Shown here: positions 1 to 5,710 of the stretch, in pieces
Numbering within the stretch: the stretch's first letter is position 1
How the letters are laid out: the number at the start of each line of letters is the position of its first letter
Source: CAZXSK01 sp964642855
Lineage (GTDB): Bacteria > Planctomycetota > Phycisphaerae > SM23-33
Reading direction: 5' to 3'
Length of the DNA: 7,598 nt
NCBI GenBank assembly: GCA_964642855.1
Contig: CAZXSK010000102.1
Coordinates: 1 to 7,598 of the forward strand
Translations under genes and position numbers: made by a program
Notes under the pieces: model-generated
Databases searched by the model: none
Told to the model about the DNA's origin: nothing
What the model saw: only the letters and a program-made list of their open reading frames with translations

Positions 1-217
1 AATCCTTCAGCACGCGGACGTTCTCCTCGTTGCAGCAGCCGCCTTCGATCAGGCCTACCGCGCAAGGTCCGGTGAATTCCTTGATGTCGTCGACGGGAGA
101 CTTGTCGAACTCCACGAGTTCCACGAGCTTCAGGATGCGGTCATCGATGTCCAGCAGGGACATGTGACAGCCGAAGCATCCTGCCAGTGACGTCGTTGCT
201 ACTTTCGGTTTCGACAT
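1..217 (-). CDS. hoxY: NAD-linked [NiFe] hydrogenase small subunit HoxY (N-terminal part, runs off the left edge)
   Basis: This is the first 72 codons of the small electron-transfer subunit of a cytoplasmic NAD(H)-linked bidirectional [NiFe] hydrogenase. HoxY holds the [4Fe-4S] cluster next to the NiFe site of HoxH and passes electrons to HoxU. Directly visible are the N-terminal CFGCHMSLLDID motif (C14 and C17 are cluster ligands in this family) and LIEGGCCNEENV near residues 57-67, which supplies the third cysteine (C61 or C62). The protein lacks a twin-arginine signal, as expected for a soluble group 3d enzyme rather than a membrane uptake hydrogenase. The ATG is fixed by an AAGGA ribosome binding site 9 bases upstream that overlaps the hoxU stop codon. 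Only 12 bases separate it from hoxU, so it is co-transcribed. The rest of hoxY, and presumably hoxH, lie outside the window. Confidence 0.93.
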   Translation of the reverse strand, partial: MSKPKVATTSLAGCFGCHMSLLDIDDRILKLVELVEFDKSPVDDIKEFTGPCAVGLIEGGCCNEENVRVLKD

Positions 218-229
218 GGATCAGAATCC

Positions 230-943
230 TTATGGCTTGGCCGCGGACTGCTCGATGTCCGAGCCGATGGGCTTGTGATCGTACTTGCGCTGGCCGACAG
301 GCGTCTTGTAGCCTTCGCGTTTCTTGAGCAGTGCGCCTACGGGGCATGCCTCGATCGCCTTGTCGGTGGCGTCCGCTTCGGTGTCGGCGAGCTTGGCCTC
401 GGCGTTGACCGCCACGCGTTTCTCGGGCCCGCGCCCGACGAACTCGAAGACGCCCTTGTTGTCGAGCTCCCGCGACGCCCGGACACACCGGCCGCAGAGG
501 ATGCAGCGGTTGCGGTCGATCCAGATGTCGTGGTGCGACGCGTCGACGTCCCGCTTGGGGAACGTGTACGGGAACCGCGGGGCTGCTATACCAAGCCGGT
601 AGGCCATCGCCTGCAACTCGCAGTTGCCGCTCTTCTCGCAGAACATGCAGAAGTGGTTCCCTTCCACGAACAGCATGTCGACGATGTCCCTGCGGATCTG
701 GTTGATCTGCTCGGTCTCGTTCTCGACGATCATCCCTTCGGCGATGGGCTGGGTGCATGCCGCCTGGGGCCGCCCGTTGACCATCACCGTGCAGACGCGG
801 CAACTGCCATGGGCCTCCAGGCCGTCCATCGCACAGAGACGCGGAATGTACACGCCGGCGTCGTCAGCCGCCTGCATGATCGTCTGTCCAGGAGTGCCCT
901 GAACTTCCTTGTCATCGATTGTAAACGTAATCGTGTCGCTCAT
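230..943 (-). CDS. hoxU: NAD-linked hydrogenase diaphorase Fe-S subunit HoxU (NuoG N-terminal-like)
   Basis: This 237-aa soluble subunit links the FMN/NAD module (HoxF) to the hydrogenase module (HoxY-HoxH) through a chain of Fe-S clusters. It corresponds to the N-terminal part of complex I NuoG, and its length is normal for HoxU. Residues 1-80 form a plant-type ferredoxin domain with [2Fe-2S] ligands C37, C48, C51 and C63. Residues 94-108 (EGNHFCMFCEKSGNC) carry C99, C102 and C108 of an N5-like [4Fe-4S] site. H97 sits two residues before C99, whereas complex I places its histidine four residues before, so the fourth ligand is uncertain. C147, C150, C153 and the distant C200 in CPVGAL form an N4-like [4Fe-4S] site; S157 replaces the ferredoxin-type fourth cysteine. 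The gene starts 19 bases after hoxF, behind only a weak purine-rich ribosome binding site, so translational coupling is plausible. Confidence 0.95.
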   Translation of the reverse strand: MSDTITFTIDDKEVQGTPGQTIMQAADDAGVYIPRLCAMDGLEAHGSCRVCTVMVNGRPQAACTQPIAEGMIVENETEQINQIRRDIVDMLFVEGNHFCMFCEKSGNCELQAMAYRLGIAAPRFPYTFPKRDVDASHHDIWIDRNRCILCGRCVRASRELDNKGVFEFVGRGPEKRVAVNAEAKLADTEADATDKAIEACPVGALLKKREGYKTPVGQRKYDHKPIGSDIEQSAAKP

Positions 944-962
944 GATCTCTCACTCGGGGAGG

Positions 963-2771
963 TTAAAAGTGAACGCTCTCGCGCCCGGCGATGGTTTCGG
1001 CGTCGTCCAACGCAGCCTCGATGTCGAACGCAGGCTGGAACTTGCTGTCCGTCTCAGCCAGAAGCGTCTGGTAGGCTGAGGGGAACGCCTCCAGCGTCGT
1101 CAGCACGCAGTTGGGGGACGTCTGTCCAAGCCCGCATCGGCTGGCGGTCTTGACCGTGTCCCCCAGGGACTTGAGGTACTCCAGATCGCTCGGCTCGCCC
1201 TTGCCCTGGCGAATCCGCTCGATGCGCTCGGCCAGCAGGACATTGCCCACTCGGCAGGGCGTGCAGTAGCCGCAGCTTTCCTCGATGAAGAACTCCAGGA
1301 ACTTCTCGACCACGTGCAGGACGTCGCGTTTGCTGTTGAAGATCATCACCGAACCGCCTGTGGCGAGGTGGTCGTAGCAGATGACCTTGTCGAAATCCTT
1401 CGGAGAAACCATTCGTCCGCTGGGTCCGCCCATCTGGACAGCCTGGGTATCCTCGGCTCCGCACATCTGCAGGATGTCCTGCAGCGTCGTGCCGAAGGGC
1501 ACCTCGTAGACGCCCGGCTTGTGGCAGTCGCCGGAGATGCTCAGCAGCTTGGTGCCCGTCGAACCTTCCGAGCCCATCTGGGCGAACCAGCCCGGACCCT
1601 GCTCGAGAATCCGGGAGACCTTGCAGAACGTCTCGACGTTGTTGACCGTCGTCGGCTTGCCCAGGTAGCCCTTCTGCGCTGGGAAGGGCGGGCGGTTCTT
1701 CGGATCGCCGCGAAGCCCCTCGCAGGAGCTCAGCAGGGCGGTTTCCTCGCCGCAGATGTACGCACCCGCACCCATCTGGATGCGGATGTCGAAGTCGAAG
1801 CCTTCCTTGCCGCCGGCATTCTTGCCAAGAAGCCCGCCCTGGCGAAGCCTGGCCAGCACGTCTTCCAGGTACGCCCGGAGGTAGGCGTACTCGCCGCGGA
1901 GATAGAGGATGCCCTCGTCGGAGCCGATCGCGTAGCCGGCGATGGCCATGCCTTCAAAGAGCATCTCCGCCCGCTCGGTGAGCAGGACGCGGTCCTTGAA
2001 CGTGCCCGGCTCGCCTTCGTCTGCGTTGCAGACGACGTATTTCTTGTCGCCGCGGGCAGCGCGGGTGAACTCCCACTTCATGCCGGTGGGGAACCCTGCC
2101 CCGCCGCGTCCACGGAGGCGTGCGGTCTTGACGTCTCGGATGACCTCCTGGGGCGACATCGCCAACGCCTTCTTCAGCCCGTCGCCGTCGACGCTCTCGC
2201 CGAAGATAACTTCGCCCTCGTGGCGGATGTTGTTGTGGACCATCGAGCGGACGAGATCGTGGGCGTTGTTGCCGTCGCCCAGCCTGCCCACGAGCTTGTG
2301 GGGGTCCATGTGCTCGCGGAGATCGCGAACCATCTTGCGAGCTGCGTCTCCGGACAGGTAGGTCACCACGACGTCGTTGACCAAGGCAGCCGGTGCCTGG
2401 TCGCACATGCCGATACACGGCGTCCACTCCAGGGAGATTCCATCCTCGGTCGTCTGGCCGAAGTCGATGCCGAGCTCTTCTTTGAGGGCGTCGGCGACGG
2501 CTGCGGAACCTTTCATCTCGTCGATGATGTCGTCGGTGAGTCGGATGACGACCTTGCCCTTGGGCTTCTCGGAGAGGAAGGCGTAGAAGGAGACCACGCT
2601 TTCGACCTCGACCCGGTGGACGTCGACTTCCTTTGCGATCAGGTCCATCGCCTCGCTGCAGACGCAGCCGAACTGGTCCTGAACAGCCCGTACGATGTCC
2701 ATCATGCGGGTCCGGTCGTTTCCGCAGCCCTGGCAGATGTTCCGGACCGTCGCTTCGAGCGTGTCACTCAT
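963..2771 (-). CDS. hoxF: NAD-linked hydrogenase diaphorase flavoprotein HoxF (NuoE-NuoF fusion)
   Basis: This 602-aa subunit exchanges electrons between NAD(H) and the Fe-S chain using bound FMN. Residues 1-150 are a NuoE-like thioredoxin-fold domain and residues 165-600 are NuoF-like. Visible NuoF motifs are the glycine-rich GRGGAGFPTGMKW (221-233), CNADEGEPGTFKDR (248-261) and GAGAYICGEETALL (334-347), which form the FMN and NADH pockets, and the [4Fe-4S] ligands C500, C503, C506 (ESCGYCTPCRVGN) and C546 (SRCGLG). In the NuoE-like part the first cysteine pair of the N1a [2Fe-2S] site is absent (the strand reads VVIRLTDDIIDEM), although C119 and C123 remain. Extra cysteines C13, C16, C36 and C38 occur near the N-terminus. 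The fused architecture and length match HoxF rather than separate NuoE and NuoF of complex I. The ATG has a GAGG ribosome binding site 7 bases upstream. It is the first gene of the hoxFUY operon. Confidence 0.95.
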   Translation of the reverse strand: MSDTLEATVRNICQGCGNDRTRMMDIVRAVQDQFGCVCSEAMDLIAKEVDVHRVEVESVVSFYAFLSEKPKGKVVIRLTDDIIDEMKGSAAVADALKEELGIDFGQTTEDGISLEWTPCIGMCDQAPAALVNDVVVTYLSGDAARKMVRDLREHMDPHKLVGRLGDGNNAHDLVRSMVHNNIRHEGEVIFGESVDGDGLKKALAMSPQEVIRDVKTARLRGRGGAGFPTGMKWEFTRAARGDKKYVVCNADEGEPGTFKDRVLLTERAEMLFEGMAIAGYAIGSDEGILYLRGEYAYLRAYLEDVLARLRQGGLLGKNAGGKEGFDFDIRIQMGAGAYICGEETALLSSCEGLRGDPKNRPPFPAQKGYLGKPTTVNNVETFCKVSRILEQGPGWFAQMGSEGSTGTKLLSISGDCHKPGVYEVPFGTTLQDILQMCGAEDTQAVQMGGPSGRMVSPKDFDKVICYDHLATGGSVMIFNSKRDVLHVVEKFLEFFIEESCGYCTPCRVGNVLLAERIERIRQGKGEPSDLEYLKSLGDTVKTASRCGLGQTSPNCVLTTLEAFPSAYQTLLAETDSKFQPAFDIEAALDDAETIAGRESVHF

Positions 2772-2875
2772 GTAGGTACCTCGATGTTCTCTGACATGAA
2801 CCGGTCACTTGCCCGCGCCGGCGGAACGGAATCTCCGCGGCCAGGCGTTGCCCGCCTCCACGCGGGGGAGGGGGT

Positions 2876-2893
2876 TTGTGAAAGTTTTCACAA
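2876..2893. promoter_or_regulatory. Rex-type operator, proximal copy
   Basis: TTGTGAAAGTTTTCACAA is an 18-bp palindrome broken only at the central base pair. It fits the known Rex operator consensus TTGTGAA-N4-TTCACAA at every fixed position. Rex is a dimeric repressor with a Rossmann domain that binds DNA when NADH/NAD+ is low and is released by NADH. The centre lies about 113 bp upstream of the hoxF start codon and over 570 bp from the divergent DUF58 start, so hoxF is the likely target. No rex gene is in the window, so the regulator itself is inferred. Confidence 0.82.
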
Positions 2894-2948
2894 TCTCTCA
2901 TTTACAGCCAGCCCGGGCGGGTGTAATGCCCGAGCGAAACAGGTTGTC

Positions 2949-2972
2949 GCTGGCAGGAACAACGTTGCCAGC
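2949..2972. repeat. Inverted repeat between the two Rex sites
   Basis: GCTGGCA (2949-2955) and TGCCAGC (2966-2972) are exact inverted copies around a 10-base spacer and could form a 7-bp stem in RNA from either strand. No run of U follows on the minus strand, so it does not look like an intrinsic terminator. It would lie within the hox leader if transcription starts at the distal promoter. Its role is unknown and it could be chance. Confidence 0.35.
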
Positions 2973-3079
2973 CTCTGGGAAGCCACCCCGACGAGCGCCG
3001 GAGCGGTACGACCCGTCGCAGCCGCCCTTGGTTATCGGACCACAAGGCCGACATCCGAAGCGCGACCTGTCCGCAGTGC

Positions 3080-3097
3080 TCGTGAAAATTTTCACGA
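3080..3097. promoter_or_regulatory. Rex-type operator, distal copy
   Basis: TCGTGAAAATTTTCACGA is a perfect 18-bp palindrome with the same GTGAAA/TTTCAC core as the proximal site; it differs from the Rex consensus only at the second base of each arm (C for T, G for A). Its centre is 204 bp from that of the proximal site. It sits just downstream of a possible minus-strand -10 hexamer (TATAAG), where a bound repressor would block initiation or elongation towards hoxF. The repetition of the core in one intergenic region makes chance unlikely. Confidence 0.75.
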
Positions 3098-3112
3098 CAC
3101 CGCCTACTCCCT

Positions 3113-3118
3113 CTTATA
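3113..3118 (-). promoter_or_regulatory. Possible -10 element of the hox operon promoter
   Basis: On the minus strand this reads TATAAG, five of six matches to TATAAT. Initiation would fall near base 3106, placing the distal Rex palindrome at about +10 to +27. There is no convincing -35 hexamer (TTTCGC at 17-bp spacing), so the call rests mainly on its position next to the operator. If it is correct, hoxF would have a leader of about 335 bases. Confidence 0.25.
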
Positions 3119-3425
3119 CCCAGAGCCTGCACGCCGCGAAACCCCGTAAGAGACCTTTTGCCCCCCAGGGATTAGTTTAGACAAAGTCTCACATGGGGCA
3201 AGCGCCACGCCTCTCCTTCCCCAGCTTCTGGCAATGGCAGCAAACACACTCCGCCGGGCCCGATCCGCCCCCCACTGCAGGGCAGGAATGCCCGCGGCCA
3301 GACCGTCGTCCCGCGCGGCCGCCCGATGCCCTCCACCCCGCCAAACCCCTGCGGAAGAACCCAGCCACCCAGGCCGCGCTGCCGACGCGACCCGAGATTG
3401 CACCTCGACGCATCGCCACGCCGCG

Positions 3426-3454
3426 TTGACATCGCCTGCCCCACCGGCCACAAT
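3426..3454 (+). promoter_or_regulatory. Promoter of the DUF58 gene, positioned for a leaderless transcript
   Basis: A perfect -35 hexamer TTGACA (3426-3431) is followed after exactly 17 bases by CACAAT (3449-3454), which matches four of six -10 positions including the final AAT. The seventh base after the -10 element is 3461, the A of the DUF58 ATG. There is no purine-rich ribosome binding site before that ATG; the preceding bases are CCCCC. Together this predicts a housekeeping-sigma promoter producing an mRNA with no 5' leader. Confidence 0.6.
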
Positions 3455-3460
3455 GCCCCC

Positions 3461-4360
3461 ATGGCACTGAAGACCGAGGAGTACCTCCGACCCGACGTCA
3501 TCCAGCAGGTCCAGAGGCTGGACCTCAAAGCCCGGTTCATCGTCGAGGGGTTCATCTCCGGCCTGCATGCCTCGCCGTTCCATGGCTTTTCCGTAGAGTT
3601 CTCCGAGCATCGCAAATATACCCCGGGCGACGACATCCGCATGATCGACTGGAACGTCTACGCCAAGACCGACCGGTACTACATCAAGAAATACGAAGCG
3701 GAGACGAACCTCGAAGCCTACCTGCTGATGGACTGCTCCGCCTCGATGGACTACTCCACCGGCGGGCGGATGACCAAGATGGACTACGCCATCTGCCTCG
3801 GAGCCGCCCTGGGATACATGATGATCAACCAGCAGGACTCCGTCGGGCTGTTCACCTTCGACGAGAAGCTACGCAACTTCCTGCCCCCCAAGACCAAGCG
3901 GTCGCACCTGACCAACATGCTGGGCATTCTCGCCCGCACCAAGCCCGCCGGCGAGACCTACCTCGCCCACGCCCTGCACGACGTCGCCAGCCGCGTCAAG
4001 AAACGCAGCCTCATCGTGCTGCTTTCGGACCTACTGGCCGACCAGGACGAAGTCATCGATGCGCTGCATCACCTGAAATACCGCGGCCACGACCTGATGA
4101 TCTTCCAAGTACTGGACCACAGCGAGGTGGCCTTTGAGTTCGACGGGCAGATGCGATTCGAGGAGCCCGAATCCGGCGAGCAGCTGGACGTGGACCCTCG
4201 GAGCATCCGTGCCGGATATCTCCAGGCGATCCAGGACTTCATCGAGACCTACAAGCAGGAATGCCAGAACGTCCGGGCGGATTTCGTCACCGTCGACAAC
4301 TCCATGACGTTCGACAAGGCCCTGATCGAATTTCTCATCGAGCGCCAAGGCAGGATGTAG
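3461..4360 (+). CDS. DUF58 family protein with a von Willebrand A-like domain
   Basis: This 299-aa protein belongs to the DUF58 family, usually encoded next to MoxR-type AAA+ ATPases and thought to act with them in assembly or activation of other proteins. The family signature is clear at residues 42-64, where GFSVEFSEHRKYTPGDDIR is followed by MIDW. A metal-binding MIDAS motif is present as DCSAS (91-95), with LLSD (187-190) likely giving the later acidic ligand. I see no N-terminal membrane segments, so this is the short, soluble form. I chose this ATG because homology-like sequence starts immediately after it and an ideally spaced promoter ends just before it; the in-frame upstream extension from 3326 is proline- and arginine-rich and has no family similarity. 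No MoxR gene is visible upstream and the downstream gene is convergent, so this copy stands alone here. The exact role is not known. Confidence 0.9.
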   Translation: MALKTEEYLRPDVIQQVQRLDLKARFIVEGFISGLHASPFHGFSVEFSEHRKYTPGDDIRMIDWNVYAKTDRYYIKKYEAETNLEAYLLMDCSASMDYSTGGRMTKMDYAICLGAALGYMMINQQDSVGLFTFDEKLRNFLPPKTKRSHLTNMLGILARTKPAGETYLAHALHDVASRVKKRSLIVLLSDLLADQDEVIDALHHLKYRGHDLMIFQVLDHSEVAFEFDGQMRFEEPESGEQLDVDPRSIRAGYLQAIQDFIETYKQECQNVRADFVTVDNSMTFDKALIEFLIERQGRM

Positions 4361-4417
4361 CCCCCAGCCAATCCGGTCGCGATGGCCCCTCGCTCCCCCT
4401 GTGCATTCGCCCCTGTG

Positions 4418-5518
4418 CTATGGATTCATGATGTCCGCCCAGATCGTGGCTGCGAAGTCGCGCATGTTTCGCCCCGGGTGGCCTCGCCGGCGCTCAATGA
4501 CGGGCTCGCCTCCGTCCTTCGGAAAAATCACCGCCACCGGCCACATGCTTCGACCGTTGTCGGTGTAGAAGGCATATCGCATGTCGTGGAGTTCGACGAC
4601 CTTCTGGCCATCGGGGGTCGTGGTCAGCTCGTAGCGCAGGCGGTCGCTGCTGAACCAGTGGTAAATCCGGTGCGCGCGGGTCTGGCGCGCCTTTTCGAAC
4701 CACTGGTTGTCGGGGTGCTTGTCGATGCGTTCGACCTTCCTGGGCTCGTCGCCGTCTGCGAGGTGGTGGACCCGCACGATGATCCACTGCTCTTCGGTCT
4801 GGATCAGCCCCTGCCAGAGAAAGATCGTGCCGATCATCGGGTACGCGTCGGCGGTGACCGCCTGGTCGGGCGACACTCCGGCCGATTCGAGGGCTTCGTC
4901 CACCGCGCGGTTGTGCATCACCCAACCGGCGCAGATGTAGCCGGTCGCCAGCAGCAGCCCGACGGCCCCGACGACCGCCGTTGCCCGCTTGTGAATGTTC
5001 TTCCTGCCCCGGCGGACGATGAAGCACGTCAGCAGCGTGAGGATGAGAACGGGCGTGTAGATGATGTCGACAATCGCGATCGCATCGATGGCGAAGCGAT
5101 GGTTGGTGATCGGGCTCAGCAACTGCGTGCCGTACGACGTGCACCAGTCCAGAGGGGCATGGGTTGCCGCGGCGACGGCGCAGCAGAGAATCATCATCCA
5201 GAACGGCGCCCGGCCGACGTTTTCGCCGCGCTTGTTCTTGTAGCGTTCCCAGATCCGTCGGATGCCCAGCCAGGGCAGGGCGAACAGCAGCGCGATCACC
5301 GGGATCAGCAGCAGCGAGTGGGTGATCCAGCGATGGTAGAGGATCGACGTGAACGGGTCGGTATTGCCCAGCGACCACGAGATCGGCGCGATGAACGAAT
5401 CGAGATCCGGCGAGTACGCCGTGGCGGCTGCGACCCACGTGGCGTCGCGCCCCAGCTTCTGGCGGAAGCCCAACTGGGCCGTAACAGCTCCGAGCAATGC
5501 CTGTGTCGGGGAATCCAT
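4418..5518 (-). CDS. DUF457/YdjM-like membrane-bound putative metal-dependent hydrolase
   Basis: This 366-aa integral membrane protein carries the conserved marks of the YdjM/DUF457 family, described as inner-membrane putative metal-dependent hydrolases. These are the N-terminal MDSPTQALLGA stretch, PDLD (37-40), HRWITHS (62-68), HAPLDW (120-125) and TSYGTQLLSP (127-136); the His and Asp residues are the candidate metal ligands. Hydrophobic segments lie at about 66-84, 104-118, 146-166 and 178-200. A hydrophilic C-terminal domain of about 165 residues (202-366) follows the last membrane span and is rich in aromatic and charged residues; I do not recognise it. The start is supported by the family's typical N-terminus. 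No Shine-Dalgarno sequence precedes it; instead TAGAAT lies 8 bases upstream. The substrate is unknown. It converges on the DUF58 gene across 57 bases. Confidence 0.85.
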   Translation of the reverse strand: MDSPTQALLGAVTAQLGFRQKLGRDATWVAAATAYSPDLDSFIAPISWSLGNTDPFTSILYHRWITHSLLLIPVIALLFALPWLGIRRIWERYKNKRGENVGRAPFWMMILCCAVAAATHAPLDWCTSYGTQLLSPITNHRFAIDAIAIVDIIYTPVLILTLLTCFIVRRGRKNIHKRATAVVGAVGLLLATGYICAGWVMHNRAVDEALESAGVSPDQAVTADAYPMIGTIFLWQGLIQTEEQWIIVRVHHLADGDEPRKVERIDKHPDNQWFEKARQTRAHRIYHWFSSDRLRYELTTTPDGQKVVELHDMRYAFYTDNGRSMWPVAVIFPKDGGEPVIERRRGHPGRNMRDFAATIWADIMNP

Positions 5519-5526
5519 CTTGTTAC

Positions 5527-5532
5527 ATTCTA
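5527..5532 (-). promoter_or_regulatory. Possible -10 element of the DUF457 gene
   Basis: On the minus strand this reads TAGAAT, five of six matches to TATAAT. Initiation would be expected about two bases before the ATG at 5518, so the transcript would be almost leaderless, in line with the missing ribosome binding site. No -35 match is seen; the expected place is taken by a GC-rich inverted repeat. Confidence 0.35.
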
Positions 5533-5560
5533 GCCGGCCTCGGTCGCCGGCGAGGCCGGC
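5533..5560. repeat. Perfect 10-bp GC-rich inverted repeat upstream of the DUF457 gene
   Basis: GCCGGCCTCG (5533-5542) and CGAGGCCGGC (5551-5560) are exact inverted copies with an 8-base loop. A second palindrome, TCGCCGGCGA (5544-5553), overlaps the loop and offers an alternative fold. It lies downstream of the minus-strand gene ending at 5711 and directly abuts the possible -10 element. No U-run follows, so an intrinsic terminator is not well supported; it could be a protein-binding site, a transcript-end hairpin or an interspersed repeat. Confidence 0.5.
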
Positions 5561-5634
5561 GATTTCCCGTGCCCGCTCCCGCCACGACAGAACGACCGAC
5601 CCGCGGCAAAAATGGAATCATCGGGTTCCCCGTG

Positions 5635-5657
5635 ATCTGAATAGACAATGTTCAGAT
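5635..5657. repeat. 7-bp inverted repeat downstream of the C39/BtrH-like gene
   Basis: ATCTGAA (5635-5641) and TTCAGAT (5651-5657) are exact inverted copies around a 9-base loop, in an AT-richer patch 54 bases past the stop codon of the minus-strand gene ending at 5711. About 20 bases further in the minus-strand direction there is a run of five T (complement of 5609-5613), preceded by a weak GGAA/TTCC stem. Together this may be where transcription of the upstream gene ends, but it is not a textbook terminator. Confidence 0.35.
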
Positions 5658-5710
5658 TGCAGGATATGGGCTTGTTCCTCCGCTCAGGCCCGGCGTGTCG
5701 ACTTCCGACG

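Larger units (their letters stand above)
2772..3460. other. Divergent intergenic region between hoxF and the DUF58 gene
   Basis: These 689 bases contain no ORF that I believe: the overlapping reading frames on both strands have low-complexity, arginine-, proline- and alanine-rich translations with no recognisable domain. What it does hold is regulatory: the hoxF ribosome binding site (GAGG, complement of 2779-2782), two Rex-type palindromes, an inverted repeat between them, a possible minus-strand -10 element, and the plus-strand promoter of the DUF58 gene. The stretch from about 3190 to 3425 is strongly C-rich on the plus strand and I see nothing specific in it. The long distance leaves room for an unrecognised leader or small RNA. 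Confidence 0.7.

Noticed and set aside
1..2771. Complex I (nuoE/nuoF/nuoG) cluster
   Set aside because: NuoE and NuoF are fused, the NuoG-like protein is only 237 aa, and the next gene has the CFGCHMSLLDID motif of the hydrogenase small subunit, all of which point to HoxFUY.
1314..3149. A 611-codon open frame on the plus strand opposite hoxF, and a shorter one at 275-1153 opposite hoxU
   Set aside because: They are antisense to genes with unmistakable conserved motifs; GC-rich codon use on one strand leaves stop-poor frames on the other. The translations show no domain and an unnatural composition.
3179..3189. Small inverted repeat AGAC-AAA-GTCT
   Set aside because: A four-base stem is too short to be meaningful without other support.
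3326..3460. Upstream extension of the DUF58 reading frame by 45 codons
   Set aside because: The added residues are proline- and arginine-rich and not like the family, and the promoter (3426-3454) lies inside the extension.
3104..3642. Overlapping minus-strand frames of 156-168 codons across the DUF58 start and intergenic region
   Set aside because: They overlap the DUF58 coding sequence and its promoter and have no recognisable domain or ribosome binding site support.
4396..4419. Short direct repeat CCCCTGTGC in the gap between the convergent genes
   Set aside because: Nine bases repeated twice in C-rich DNA is easily chance, and no terminator-like stem with a T-run could be made from it.
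4382..5533. A 383-codon open frame on the plus strand opposite the DUF457 gene
   Set aside because: Arginine-, aspartate- and glutamine-rich translation without any domain; the minus-strand frame contains the conserved DUF457 motifs and membrane spans.
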